From Shimia sp. SK013 (GTDB taxonomy: Bacteria > Pseudomonadota > Alphaproteobacteria > Rhodobacterales > Rhodobacteraceae), in contig NZ_LAJH01000012.1 of the NCBI RefSeq assembly GCF_001292625.1, forward strand, positions 434,001 through 498,000: 64,000 nt of DNA. Reading direction: 5' to 3'. Both the position numbers and the translations under genes were made by a program. Every line of letters starts with the position of its first letter. Position 1 is the first letter of the stretch. The notes under the pieces are model-generated. The model had not been told where the DNA came from and made no database searches. It was given only the letters and a program-made list of their open reading frames with translations. Below are positions 8,441 to 16,860 of this stretch, piece by piece.

Positions 8441-9354
8441 CAGTGGCCTCCTGGCGCGCCGAGCGAAAACAGCTCGGTGGGTTGCAGCAAGAGATCAAGC
8501 GCCAGTTTGGCACAGACGACGATCACCAGAAGTGCCAGAAGGATGCGGAGTTGTTCTGCTTTGAGGTAGGTGCCGAGGCGGGTGCCGATCTGTGCGCCAA
8601 TCACGCCGCCGACCAGCAAAAGCACGGCCAGCGCGATATCCACCGTGAAGTTTGTGGTGGCGTGCAAGAGCGTGGTAAACGCGGTGACAAAGATGATCTG
8701 GAAAAGCGAGGTGCCCACCACAACTTTGGTCGGCATACCCAGCAGATAGATCATCGCGGGCACCATGATAAAGCCGCCGCCAACACCCATGATAGCGGAC
8801 AGGATACCGACAAAGACGCCGACGATAATTGGCGGGATCACGGAGATATACAGGCCAGACACGCGAAAGCGCATCTTGAACGGCAGGCCGTGGATCCAGT
8901 TGTGTTTCTTACGTGTGGGCGGGACGTTGTTGCGCGACTTGCGCAGGGCGTTCAGGCTTTCGACAAACATCAACGAGCCGATCACGCCAAGAAAGACCAC
9001 GTAGCAGAGTTTGACCAGCAGATCGACTTGGCCCATCGATTTCAGGTAATTGAAGACCACCACGCCAAACGCGGCCCCTATCAGGCCGCCAACAAGCAGC
9101 ACTGTGCCCATCTTGAAGTCTACGTTGCGTCGCCTGACATGTGCGAGCACGCCAGAAAAAGACGAGGCCACGATCTGGTTGGCTTCGGTGGCCACGGCCA
9201 CTGCGGGAGGGATGCCTATAAAGAACAGGATTGGCGTCATCAGAAAGCCGCCACCCACACCGAACATACCTGACAAAATGCCCACCAAGCCGCCCATGCC
9301 CAAGAGCAAAAAAGCGTTCACAGAGACTTCGGCGATGGGAAGGTAGATCTGCAT
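8440..9354 (-). CDS. TauE/SafE (TSUP) family sulfite/anion exporter
   Basis: A 304-residue polytopic membrane protein with about eight helices and two copies of the family repeat: GILSGMFGVGGGFLMTPILFF near the N-terminus and ILSAIMGVGGGFIMVPAMIYL in the second half. TSUP proteins move sulfite, sulfoacetate or related anions across the inner membrane; the substrate here is unknown. The frame opens further upstream, but the ATG at 9354 (MQIYLPIAEVSVNAF) gives a normal family start; no strong ribosome site is visible. The gene after it in the transcript is its TIGR02186 partner. Confidence 0.88.
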   Translation of the reverse strand: MQIYLPIAEVSVNAFLLLGMGGLVGILSGMFGVGGGFLMTPILFFIGIPPAVAVATEANQIVASSFSGVLAHVRRRNVDFKMGTVLLVGGLIGAAFGVVVFNYLKSMGQVDLLVKLCYVVFLGVIGSLMFVESLNALRKSRNNVPPTRKKHNWIHGLPFKMRFRVSGLYISVIPPIIVGVFVGILSAIMGVGGGFIMVPAMIYLLGMPTKVVVGTSLFQIIFVTAFTTLLHATTNFTVDIALAVLLLVGGVIGAQIGTRLGTYLKAEQLRILLALLVIVVCAKLALDLLLQPTELFSLGAPGGH

Positions 9355-9474
9355 AGTTTTTGATAGCGTCAGCAGGCGGCCTTTTGCAACCACGGTGGAC
9401 AGAGAAAACCCCACAGGACAGATCTTTGGGGTCAATCTGGACTTATTTGAGCGTCTCAGAGCTTGGTCAGATGA

Positions 9475-9508
9475 AAAAAGCCCCGCCAGCAGTGATGCGG
9501 GCAGGGCT
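9475..9508 (-). terminator. intrinsic terminator of the BMP transporter operon
   Basis: On the minus strand AGCCCTGCC (9508-9500) pairs with GGCGGGGCT (9487-9479), one wobble in nine pairs, followed by six T (9479-9474). It ends the five-gene operon just after the last permease gene. Confidence 0.9.
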
Positions 9509-9534
9509 TTGTCGTGAAACCTTGTTGGGCGCGG

Positions 9535-10545
9535 TTAGCGTTCCTTGATGTAGGGCTCGGCGCTGGCTTTCGGCGGGATAGCTTTGCCGATGAAACCCGC
9601 GAGGATCACCACGGTCAGGATGTAGGGCAGGGCGCCCAGCAGCTGAATCTGGACCTCAAAGCCGGTCAGGTTTGTGATGATGTCAGGACGCAGTTCCAGC
9701 GCTTGGAACAATCCAAAGAGCAGGCAGGACCAAAGCGCATAGACCGGACGCCATTTGGCAAAGATCAACGCGGCGAGGGCGATAAAGCCACGACCGGCGG
9801 TCATGTCTTTGACAAATCCGGCCTGAAGCGCCGTGGACAGATACGCACCAGCAATGCCGCACAGCACGCCGCAGATCAGCACCGCGCTGTAGCGCAGCCA
9901 GACCACGGACACGCCAGCGGTGTCCACAGCGGCAGGGTTTTCACCCACGGCGCGCAGACGCAGGCCAAAGCGGGTGCGAAACAGCAACCACCACGTCAGA
10001 GGCACCGTCAGCAGCGCAAGATACACCAGGATCGAGTGGCCCGAGATCAGTTCCGAGTAGAACTGTTGCAGGGGGCCTGCTTCGGCGATCATCCGGCTGA
10101 GCGGGCGGCCTGCGGCTTCGGCGTCTGATGGGCCGATGGCGAAGGGCAACTCGATTGGTCCAAAACGTGCAGAGCCGGTCAGGGACGGGGTGCGCCCGCC
10201 TTGTTTGAACCAGCTTTGCGCGACAAGAACGGTCATACCAGCGGCCAAAAAGTTGATCGCCACGCCGGAAATCAGCTGATTTCCTCGGAAGGTGATCGAG
10301 GCCAGACCGTGTACTGTTGCCAGCGCCACGGAAGCGCCGATGCCTGCGAGCATACCAACCCAGGCGTTGCCTGAATAATAGGCCGCAGCGGCGGAGAAGA
10401 ATGCCGCCGCCAGCATTTTGCCCTCAAGCCCGATATCAACAACGCCGGAGCGTTCCGAATAGAGACCGGCAAGGCAGGCCAGCAGCAGCGGTGTCGCAAG
10501 TCGGACAGAGGTGTCCAGAACCTGAAGCAGTGTCAGAAAGTCCAT
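9535..10545 (-). CDS. BMP-type ABC importer, permease subunit 2
   Basis: A 336-residue inner-membrane permease of the simple-sugar/nucleoside family (YufQ-like), with eight or more hydrophobic helices. The cytoplasmic coupling segment GLRLRAVGENPAAVDTAGVSV near residue 205 is typical. It pairs with the upstream permease to form the membrane channel for the two-domain ATPase. Its ATG overlaps the preceding stop codon by one base (TGATG), so both permeases are made in step. Substrate by family knowledge is a purine nucleoside or similar; sequence alone does not decide. Confidence 0.9.
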   Translation of the reverse strand: MDFLTLLQVLDTSVRLATPLLLACLAGLYSERSGVVDIGLEGKMLAAAFFSAAAAYYSGNAWVGMLAGIGASVALATVHGLASITFRGNQLISGVAINFLAAGMTVLVAQSWFKQGGRTPSLTGSARFGPIELPFAIGPSDAEAAGRPLSRMIAEAGPLQQFYSELISGHSILVYLALLTVPLTWWLLFRTRFGLRLRAVGENPAAVDTAGVSVVWLRYSAVLICGVLCGIAGAYLSTALQAGFVKDMTAGRGFIALAALIFAKWRPVYALWSCLLFGLFQALELRPDIITNLTGFEVQIQLLGALPYILTVVILAGFIGKAIPPKASAEPYIKER

Positions 10546-11639
10546 CAGGTGTTCCTCCGGCGCATCGCGATGAAGATTTTTTCAACCGGCTCGCGCACCA
10601 TATTGTCCAAAGCTCCGGTGAAGAGGATCACCAGCGCCTGAATAACCACGATCAATTCGCGTGGGATCGACGTCCAGAGCGCCAGTTCGGCGCCGCCCTG
10701 GTAGAGGAAGCCAAACAGGATTGCTGCGAGGAACACACCGAACGGGTGGTTGCGGCCCATCAAGGCCACAGCGATGCCGATAAAGCCGGCCCCTTCGGTG
10801 GAGTTCAGGATCAGGCGTTCGGTTTCGCCCATGGTGGTGTTGACGGACATCATGCCTGCAAGGCCGCCGGAGATCAGCATGGCAACCACGGTGATTTTGA
10901 CCGGACTGATGCCAGCGTATTTGGCACCGGTTTCGGATTGGCCAAAGGCACGGATTTCATAGCCCAGACGGGTGCGCCAGATCAGCACCCAGACAAACAC
11001 ACAAGCGGCCAGCGCAAGGAAGAACGTCACGTTGGCAGGTGCGCCGCGGAACATCGGGGTTTCGGCGGTTGAGAACATGTCCTGAAACGAGGGCAGGTGA
11101 GTGGCGGCGGCGAACTTGGCCGAGGCCGGATCCATCGCACCCACGGGGCGCAGCAGTTCCACCAGAACATAGTTCAGGAGCGCGGCCGCGATAAAGTTGA
11201 ACATGATCGTGGTGATCACGATGTGGCTGCCGCGTTTTGCCTGAAGGTAAGCCGGAATCAGCGCCCAGAGCGCGCCAAAGCAGGCGGCCCCAACAGAGGC
11301 GCCGAGGATGGCAAGCGACCAGTGCGGCCAAGGCACGTAGAGGCACACAAGCGCCACGCCAAGGCCGCCAATCATCGCCTGACCTTCTCCGCCGATGTTG
11401 AACAGTCGCGCGTGGAAAGCCACGGATACGGCAAGGCCAGTGAACAGGAAGTTTGTGGCGTAGTAGAGCGTGTATCCCCAGCCGGACGAGCGCATCAATG
11501 CGCCATCGATCATCAACTTGAGTGCTTCGATCGGGCTTTCACCGATGGCCAGAATGACCAAAGCAGAGAAAAACGCAGCCAAAAACAGGGAGATGAGCGG
11601 GATCAGGACGATGTCGGCCCATTTAGGCATCTTATCCAT
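10545..11639 (-). CDS. BMP-type ABC importer, permease subunit 1
   Basis: A 364-residue permease (YufP-like) with an N-terminal helix at about residues 10-35 and a coupling segment GYEIRAFGQSETGAKYAGISP near residue 240. The ATG at 11639 is chosen because GAGGAGGC lies 9 bases before it and the start then overlaps the ATPase stop by eight bases; in-frame codons further upstream lack such a site. The pair of unequal permeases, one ATPase with two nucleotide-binding domains and a BMP lipoprotein-like binding protein define the family. Confidence 0.9.
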   Translation of the reverse strand: MDKMPKWADIVLIPLISLFLAAFFSALVILAIGESPIEALKLMIDGALMRSSGWGYTLYYATNFLFTGLAVSVAFHARLFNIGGEGQAMIGGLGVALVCLYVPWPHWSLAILGASVGAACFGALWALIPAYLQAKRGSHIVITTIMFNFIAAALLNYVLVELLRPVGAMDPASAKFAAATHLPSFQDMFSTAETPMFRGAPANVTFFLALAACVFVWVLIWRTRLGYEIRAFGQSETGAKYAGISPVKITVVAMLISGGLAGMMSVNTTMGETERLILNSTEGAGFIGIAVALMGRNHPFGVFLAAILFGFLYQGGAELALWTSIPRELIVVIQALVILFTGALDNMVREPVEKIFIAMRRRNT

Positions 11640-13209
11640 CGTTGAGAGCCTCCTCAGAAGCGCCATCACCGGAATCGGCTACGGCGGAGGTGTCAGTAAT
11701 ACCGGCCATCAGGAGGCCGAGTTCGCGTTCGTTGGTCTGAGCGGGGTCACGCTCACCCATGATATGGCCGTCAAACATCACCGCAACGCGGTCTGACAAC
11801 GACATGATCTCTTCCAGTTCCACCGAGACAAGCAGAATGGCTTTGCCCTGATCGCGCAGTTTGACGATTTGCTCGTGGATGAATTCGATGGCTCCAATGT
11901 CGACGCCGCGTGTCGGCTGGCCGATCAGCAGGAGGTCAGGATTGCGTTCGATTTCGCGCGCCAGAACAATTTTCTGCTGGTTGCCGCCGGAGAAGTTTTT
12001 GGCCGCAAGCTTGGGATTGGGCGGACGCACGTCAAAGCGGTCCATCTTTTCCTGCGCTTCGGCCTGAATTCCTGCGTTGTCCATCAGGATGCCGTTTTGG
12101 ATCGCGGGGTCGCGGTGATAGCCGAACACGGTGTTTTCCCAAGCGGAATACTCCATGATCAGGCCTTCCCGCTGGCGGTCTTCGGGGACGTGGCTGATGC
12201 CCGCGGCACGGCGGGCTTGCCCGTCGGCACCGTGTCCGGTCAAAGGGATCTCGGCGCCGTTCACTTCGATCACGCCTGTGCCATGTGCAAAGCCACCGAG
12301 CACTTCGAGCAGCTCGGACTGACCGTTGCCGGCCACACCCGCGATGCCAAGGATTTCTCCGGCGCGGACGTGAAGGTCGATGCCTTTGACACGCTCGACG
12401 CCCTTTTCATCAATTACCCGCAAGCCTTTGATATCGAGAACAGTTTCTTTAGGCGTCGCCGCAACTTTGTCGACACGCAAAAGCACTTTGCGGCCCACCA
12501 TTAGTTCGGCCAGTTCTTCGGGCGAGGTGTCGGCGGTTTTCACGGTGGCGGTCATTTCGCCACGGCGCATCACCGAAACCGTGTCGGTTGTGTCCATGAT
12601 TTCACGCAGTTTGTGCGTGATCAGGACGATGGTTTTGCCTTCTTCACGCAGCCGGTCAAGGATGCGGAACAGCTGATCCGCCTCGGCCGGTGTCAGAACA
12701 CCGGTGGGCTCATCGAGAATGAGGATTTCAGCCTTGCGATAGAGTGCCTTGAGGATTTCTACGCGCTGCTGATGACCGACGGACAGGTTTTCGATCACCG
12801 CGTCGGGGTCGATATTGAGGCCGTATTCCTCGGCAAGGTGTTTCAGCTCTTTGCGGGCTTTGCCCAGCGAGGTGGACAGCATCGCACCGTCTTCGGCACC
12901 AAGGATGATGTTTTCCAGAACGGTAAAGTTTTCCACCAGCTTGAAGTGCTGGAAAACCATGCCGATGCCGGCCTTGATGGCGGCTTGGCTGTCGGGGATC
13001 AGGGTTTTCTCGCCCTTGATGAAGATCTCGCCAGCGTCAGCTTTGTAAAACCCATAGAGGATCGACATCAGCGTGGACTTGCCCGCGCCGTTTTCGCCGA
13101 TGATTCCGTGGATCGTGCCGGGCTGGACCGAGATCGAGATGTCCTTGTTGGCCTGAACAGGGCCAAAGGCCTTGGAGATGCCTTTTAATTCAATCGCCGG
13201 TGCGGTCAT
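11632..13209 (-). CDS. BMP-type ABC importer, two-domain ATP-binding protein
   Basis: A 525-residue protein with two ABC ATPase domains. The first has Walker A GENGAGKST near residue 37, signature LSVGHQQRVEILKAL and Walker B ILILDEPTGVLTP. The second has the degenerate P-loop GVAGNGQSE near residue 294 and signature FSGGNQQKIVLAREI, as usual in sugar/nucleoside importers (RbsA, YufO, NupA). It energises import by the two downstream permeases. The start overlaps the NTF2-like gene's stop by four bases. Confidence 0.93.
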   Translation of the reverse strand: MTAPAIELKGISKAFGPVQANKDISISVQPGTIHGIIGENGAGKSTLMSILYGFYKADAGEIFIKGEKTLIPDSQAAIKAGIGMVFQHFKLVENFTVLENIILGAEDGAMLSTSLGKARKELKHLAEEYGLNIDPDAVIENLSVGHQQRVEILKALYRKAEILILDEPTGVLTPAEADQLFRILDRLREEGKTIVLITHKLREIMDTTDTVSVMRRGEMTATVKTADTSPEELAELMVGRKVLLRVDKVAATPKETVLDIKGLRVIDEKGVERVKGIDLHVRAGEILGIAGVAGNGQSELLEVLGGFAHGTGVIEVNGAEIPLTGHGADGQARRAAGISHVPEDRQREGLIMEYSAWENTVFGYHRDPAIQNGILMDNAGIQAEAQEKMDRFDVRPPNPKLAAKNFSGGNQQKIVLAREIERNPDLLLIGQPTRGVDIGAIEFIHEQIVKLRDQGKAILLVSVELEEIMSLSDRVAVMFDGHIMGERDPAQTNERELGLLMAGITDTSAVADSGDGASEEALNDG

Positions 13210-13562
13210 TCAGGTGCTCCGATTCCTGCAAAGCCAACCGCGCGGGAGATCCGGGATTGGTCATCGAGGTCTATGTAATACTGGCCCAATTGCTCGGTGC
13301 CGTCCGCCATGCGGAAAGCGACGGTCGCGCGATGCTGCGCTGCGGTCTCACTTTGTGCCACCACCTCGGCTGTCGCACCGGGGGCGAACTGGCTGTACAT
13401 GCCGACATAATCGATGACCGCTTGGATGTCGGTTATCGGGTCAGGCGTGCGAGGGTCGGCATATGAGATCGACGAGGACAGAGTTTGGCGCAGGTTTGCG
13501 CTGCGGGTGTCCGCGTCAGCTTCGCCCCATGCGGCGAAAAAGCTTGCGATCGCGTGTGTCAT
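13206..13562 (-). CDS. NTF2-like (SnoaL-type) small protein within the transporter operon
   Basis: A 118-residue soluble protein starting MTHAIASFFAAWGEADADTR. Its pattern of an N-terminal helix, DPRTPDPITDIQAVIDYVGMY and alternating strands (ATVAFRMADGTEQLGQYYIDLDD) fits the SnoaL/NTF2-like fold. Such proteins may bind or modify small ligands, but no catalytic residues can be assigned. ATG 13562 is preferred over upstream codons because the product then begins at the fold's first helix. It lies between the binding-protein and ATPase genes and overlaps the latter by four bases, so it belongs to the transport operon; a role in handling the imported substrate is inference. Confidence 0.75.
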   Translation of the reverse strand: MTHAIASFFAAWGEADADTRSANLRQTLSSSISYADPRTPDPITDIQAVIDYVGMYSQFAPGATAEVVAQSETAAQHRATVAFRMADGTEQLGQYYIDLDDQSRISRAVGFAGIGAPE

Positions 13563-13583
13563 GACGGGCCTTTTTGAGTGGAA

Positions 13584-13610
13584 GGGGCCGCGCCGCAGTG
13601 GCACGGCCCC
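13584..13610 (-). promoter_or_regulatory. intercistronic hairpin after the binding-protein gene
   Basis: On the minus strand GGGGCCG (13610-13604) pairs with CGGCCCC (13590-13584), followed only by TT and, further on, a short A run. A hairpin without a proper T tract between a binding-protein gene and its transporter genes usually stabilises the upstream message or partly terminates, giving excess binding protein. Confidence 0.55.
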
Positions 13611-13646
13611 AATTTTCGACCCCAGCGAATGGCCGGGAGCGTTGTC

Positions 13647-14636
13647 TTATTCCACCGGGCAGGTGTTGTCGGACATGTAGTCGTGAACAGCCAGCTCGCC
13701 GGAAGCGATTTTGCCTTTGGCCATGTCCACGGCTGCTTTCATGTCAGCAGACACGAGCGACGCGTTGTGCTCGTCCATGGCGTAGTCGATGCCGCCGTTG
13801 GCAACGCCCATGACGTTGAAGCCTGTTTCCAGATCAACACCAGAAGTCATTGCGTCATAAACAGCATTGTCAACGCGCTTCATCATGGACGTCAGAACCT
13901 TACCGGAGTGCAGGTAGTTCTGGTTGCTGTCCACGCCGATCGACAGGATGCTTTCATCCGCTGCGGTCTGCAGAACACCAACGCCTGTGCCGCCAGCCGC
14001 TGCGTAAACAACGTCTGCGCCTTGGGCGATCTGTGCTTTGGTCAGCTCGGAGCCTTTTACCGGGTCATTCCAGGCGGCAGGTGTTGTGCCGGTCATGTTC
14101 TGGATCACGGTTGCGTCTGGGTTCACGGCTTTGACGCCTTGAACGTAGCCACATGCGAACTTACGGATCAGTGGAATGTCCATGCCGCCGATGAAGCTAA
14201 CGGTGCCGGATTCAGAGGCCATCGCCGCCATCATGCCAACCAGGTAAGAGCCTTCGTGCTCGTTGAAAACAACGGAGCGTACGTTGGGGCTGTCGACAAC
14301 CATGTCGATGATTGCGAATTTGGTGTCAGGATAGTCAGGTGCAACTTCGGACAGTACGTTGCCGAAAGCAAAACCGGTCATGACGATCGGGTTGGCGCCA
14401 GCTTCAGCAAAACGACGCAGGGCCTGCTCACGCTGAGCTTCGGACTGCAGTTCGATTTCGCGGAACGTTCCGCCGGTTTCTTCGGCCCAACGAGTCGCGC
14501 CGCCAAAGGCTGCTTCGTTGAACGATTTGTCGAATTTGCCGCCAAGGTCAAAGATCAGCGCTGGCTCTGCCAGAGCTGCGCCTGCGGATAGGGCAACGGC
14601 AGCAGCAGCGCCGAGGAATTTGTGCATGAGGCTCAT
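13647..14636 (-). CDS. BMP family ABC transporter substrate-binding protein
   Basis: A 329-residue periplasmic binding protein with a clear Sec signal peptide (MSLMHKFLGAAAAVALSAGAALA, cleavage about residue 23). The mature protein begins EPALIFDLGGKFDKSFNEAAFGGATRW, the family's hallmark FDKSFN motif. IVMTGFAFGNVLSEVAPDYPDTKFAIID and GYVQGVKAVNP are further signatures of the PnrA/Med class, which binds purine nucleosides in characterised members. There is no lipobox, so it is soluble in the periplasm. GGGAGA precedes the ATG at 14636. It is the first gene of the importer operon. Confidence 0.93.
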   Translation of the reverse strand: MSLMHKFLGAAAAVALSAGAALAEPALIFDLGGKFDKSFNEAAFGGATRWAEETGGTFREIELQSEAQREQALRRFAEAGANPIVMTGFAFGNVLSEVAPDYPDTKFAIIDMVVDSPNVRSVVFNEHEGSYLVGMMAAMASESGTVSFIGGMDIPLIRKFACGYVQGVKAVNPDATVIQNMTGTTPAAWNDPVKGSELTKAQIAQGADVVYAAAGGTGVGVLQTAADESILSIGVDSNQNYLHSGKVLTSMMKRVDNAVYDAMTSGVDLETGFNVMGVANGGIDYAMDEHNASLVSADMKAAVDMAKGKIASGELAVHDYMSDNTCPVE

Positions 14637-14712
14637 GAATGTCTCCCATTTGAGTAGCGGGGCGGTCGTTTATTTGCCGTCCCAATTGTTCAATCCCGAA
14701 GGATCATCGTGC

Positions 14713-14742
14713 AAGTAAGGCCACAGCGCCCCGAAGGGTCAA
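14713..14742 (-). promoter_or_regulatory. possible promoter of the BMP transporter operon
   Basis: On the minus strand TTGACC (14742-14737) lies 17-18 bases before CTTACT/TTACTT (14719-14713), about 75 bases ahead of the binding-protein start. The -35 is good, the -10 weak. Confidence 0.35.
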
Positions 14743-14793
14743 CTGAATTTTGACTATTTGGCCAAAAAATTGGTCCGCGAATCGGGCCTGTGC

Positions 14794-15216
14794 TTAGTTT
14801 AGCGTCTTTTCCATAAGGCTGGCAGCTATTTGGCTGCCGTTGTCGCGACGGTAATAGTCAGGCCGATTGGCGGTGATTTGGTATCCTGCGGCCTGATAGA
14901 GAGCAAGTGCCGCGGCGTTGTCTTCGGCGACTTCGAGGAAAGCGCGGGTGGCGCGTCGGTTCTGCGATTCGCTCTCAAAGGCCTTAAGAAGTGTGCGGCC
15001 CAGGCCTTTGCGGCGGTGACTGGGGTGCACGGCCAGTGTCAAAAGCTCGCTTTCGTCGACAATGCAGCGCCCCAAGGCAAAACCCCCGTCATCAGAGACG
15101 CAGAAACAGTGCGGGCTGGACAGAAGGCTCGAGAATTCGTCAGCCGACCACGCACGGGTGTCTAAAAATGCAGCAGAGTGCAATGCGGCAAGTGATTTGA
15201 AATCGGGGTCAGCCAT
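14794..15216 (-). CDS. rimI: ribosomal protein S18-alanine N-acetyltransferase
   Basis: A 140-residue GNAT acetyltransferase. The acetyl-CoA binding motif is LAVHPSHRRKGLGRTLL near residue 70, followed by the RimI-like FLEVAEDNAAALALYQAAGYQI. RimI acetylates the N-terminal alanine of S18 in characterised bacteria. The ATG at 15216 overlaps the tsaB stop by eight bases; a TTG one codon upstream is less likely. The tsaB-rimI pair is a common arrangement and supports this call over a generic GNAT. Confidence 0.88.
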   Translation of the reverse strand: MADPDFKSLAALHSAAFLDTRAWSADEFSSLLSSPHCFCVSDDGGFALGRCIVDESELLTLAVHPSHRRKGLGRTLLKAFESESQNRRATRAFLEVAEDNAAALALYQAAGYQITANRPDYYRRDNGSQIAASLMEKTLN

Positions 15217-15799
15217 CAAGAATCACTGGCGCTGGATCGCGAGGCGGGGCGGCGTCGGCGGGCTTGATATACAGTGGTGCCGGACGCGGCGGGTTTTGAT
15301 CGAACTGCGTTGCGGCGATGCGCGCGATGTTGCGGACCTGCGTTGCCGGATCGACAAGCGGGCGAATTAGGTTTGCGTCCAAATCGTCCGCCGGAACAAG
15401 TTTCGGGGTCGGGTATCCCTCGCCTAGGACATAGGCCTGATCGCGCGGCGCAGGGACCATAGCGATATGCGGTGTGGCCGCGTCCAGTGAGGTGGCTGCA
15501 AAAGCCGACACGCCGACGGCTGGAATAGCGAGACCAAGAGCAAGACCGCGCGCTGCGCTGACGGAAATTCGGATACCGGTGAAATTGCCGGGCCCGACGC
15601 CGACGCCGATGGCATCCAGATCGGCAAAGGTCGTGTCGGCCTCAGCCAGAACCTCTTGCAAAAGTGGCATGAGGCGTTCGGCCTGACCGCGTTTCATATC
15701 TTCGCTTATCAGAGCCACAACGTTGTCACCCCGTAACAGGGCGGCAGACACGTGTGGGCCGGAAGTGTCAAACGCAAGGATCAGAGGGGAAAAGGTCAC
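15209..15799 (-). CDS. tsaB: tRNA threonylcarbamoyladenosine synthesis protein TsaB
   Basis: A 196-residue protein of the ASKHA fold. It starts with the phosphate-1 type motif LILAFDTSGPHVSAAL and has the family segment GVGVGPGNFTGIRISVSAARGLALGL near residues 65-90. TsaB dimerises with the metalloprotease-like TsaD and, with TsaE, makes t6A37 on tRNAs reading ANN codons. At 196 residues it is slightly shorter than the E. coli protein (231). It is followed by rimI (eight-base overlap). Confidence 0.92.
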   Translation of the reverse strand: MTFSPLILAFDTSGPHVSAALLRGDNVVALISEDMKRGQAERLMPLLQEVLAEADTTFADLDAIGVGVGPGNFTGIRISVSAARGLALGLAIPAVGVSAFAATSLDAATPHIAMVPAPRDQAYVLGEGYPTPKLVPADDLDANLIRPLVDPATQVRNIARIAATQFDQNPPRPAPLYIKPADAAPPRDPAPVILDG

Positions 15800-15808
15800 G
15801 GGCGTCTC

Positions 15809-16249
15809 TCAGATGGCGTCGTTCAACGTGTTGCGTGCGCTGCCAAAAACGCGCGGGGCGTCGTCTTGGAGATGCAGCCAAGGATAGGCGGCGTCCGCAT
15901 GACAGTGCAAAGCGGGAGCCAGGTCTGCGGCCTGATCGATCAGACCAAGCGGAACATAGACCTGATCGGGAAGATACTCAAACCGTGCCATCAGTGGAGA
16001 GCCACATGCGTTGCAGTTCCAGCGCGTGACACCTTGGGTGTGGGATATGCCGGTGCCTTGATCCGGTTTTGCCGAAAGGTGATCGGCGCCAAAGGCGGCA
16101 AAGGCAGGCAAAGGTGCGCCGGTCCAGCGGCGGCAGTCCGAACAGTGGCAATAGGCAACTGTGGCGGGCAGGTGGTCAGAAACCAAAAGGACGGCGCCGC
16201 AATAGCACCGTCCTGTGATCTTGTGATGTGTGGTGCCGTCAGACGGCAA
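15809..16249 (-). CDS. GFA family zinc-binding protein
   Basis: A 146-residue protein with the cysteine pattern of the glutathione-dependent formaldehyde-activating (GFA) fold: CYCGA near residue 15, CHCSDCRRWTG near residue 34 and CNACGSPL near residue 79. These residues bind zinc. Members are often annotated as S-(hydroxymethyl)glutathione synthase, but the reaction has been questioned and most paralogues have unknown substrates. The only fitting start is TTG at 16249, inside the end of nfuA (11-base overlap), preceded by GAGGTG. Co-transcription with nfuA is therefore likely. Confidence 0.82.
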   Translation of the reverse strand: MPSDGTTHHKITGRCYCGAVLLVSDHLPATVAYCHCSDCRRWTGAPLPAFAAFGADHLSAKPDQGTGISHTQGVTRWNCNACGSPLMARFEYLPDQVYVPLGLIDQAADLAPALHCHADAAYPWLHLQDDAPRVFGSARNTLNDAI

Positions 16250-16802
16250 CCGGGCGCACCTCGGTCACTTCGGGAATGTAGTGGCGCAGCAGGTTCTCGA
16301 TGCCCATTTTCAGGGTCAGCGTCGACGATGGGCACCCGGCGCAGGCGCCCTGCATGTGCAGATAGACTACGCCGCGGTCAAAGCCGTGGAAGGTGATGTC
16401 GCCGCCGTCTTGTGCCACAGCCGGACGCACGCGGGTGTCTAGAAGCTCTTTGATCTGGCCAACGATTTCGCCGTCTTCGCCGGTGTGTTCTGCGTGACCC
16501 GAAGGTGCAATCGCATCTCCGGCCATAACCGGTTGACCGGATTGGAAGTGCTCCATGACCGCGCCGAGGATGGCGGGTTTGATGTGATCCCACTCGATGT
16601 CGTCGCCTTTGGTCACGGTGACAAAGTCATTGCCGAAGAAAACGCCGGACACGCCGTTCACCGCAAAGATGCGCGTGGCGAGTGGCGAGGCGGAGGCGCC
16701 TTCGGCCGTCGGGAAGTCGGCCGTGCCTGTTTCCAGCACGGTCTGGCCGGGCAGGAATTTCAAAGTGGCCGGGTTCGGCGTGGATTCAGTTTGAATGAAC
16801 AT
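16239..16802 (-). CDS. nfuA: NfuA/NifU-type Fe-S cluster carrier protein
   Basis: A 187-residue protein with an N-terminal Nfu_N domain (MFIQTESTPNPATLKFLPGQ) and a C-terminal NifU-like domain holding the cluster-binding CXXC, C154 and C157 (GACAGCPSS). It matches the alphaproteobacterial/mitochondrial NFU1 type that delivers Fe-S clusters to apoproteins in the cytoplasm. A promoter with TTGACA and CATATC and an Irr-type palindrome lie directly upstream (separate entries), consistent with iron control. It heads an operon with the GFA gene. Confidence 0.93.
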   Translation of the reverse strand: MFIQTESTPNPATLKFLPGQTVLETGTADFPTAEGASASPLATRIFAVNGVSGVFFGNDFVTVTKGDDIEWDHIKPAILGAVMEHFQSGQPVMAGDAIAPSGHAEHTGEDGEIVGQIKELLDTRVRPAVAQDGGDITFHGFDRGVVYLHMQGACAGCPSSTLTLKMGIENLLRHYIPEVTEVRPVAV

Positions 16803-16828
16803 ATGGCAGACCTTTCCTATCAGGAATG

Positions 16829-16857
16829 GATATGCGCCCGCGCAGCCCGTCTGTCAA
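16829..16857 (-). promoter_or_regulatory. sigma-70-type promoter of nfuA
   Basis: On the minus strand TTGACA (16857-16852), a 17-base spacer and CATATC (16834-16829) form a near-consensus promoter. Transcription would start near 16822, giving a leader of about 20 bases. Confidence 0.7.
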
Positions 16858-16860
16858 GGA

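Noticed and set aside
8398-9273. Plus-strand frame of 291 codons across the TSUP and TIGR02186 genes
   Set aside because: Antisense shadow of two well-supported genes; its translation is rich in His/Asp/Lys without motifs.
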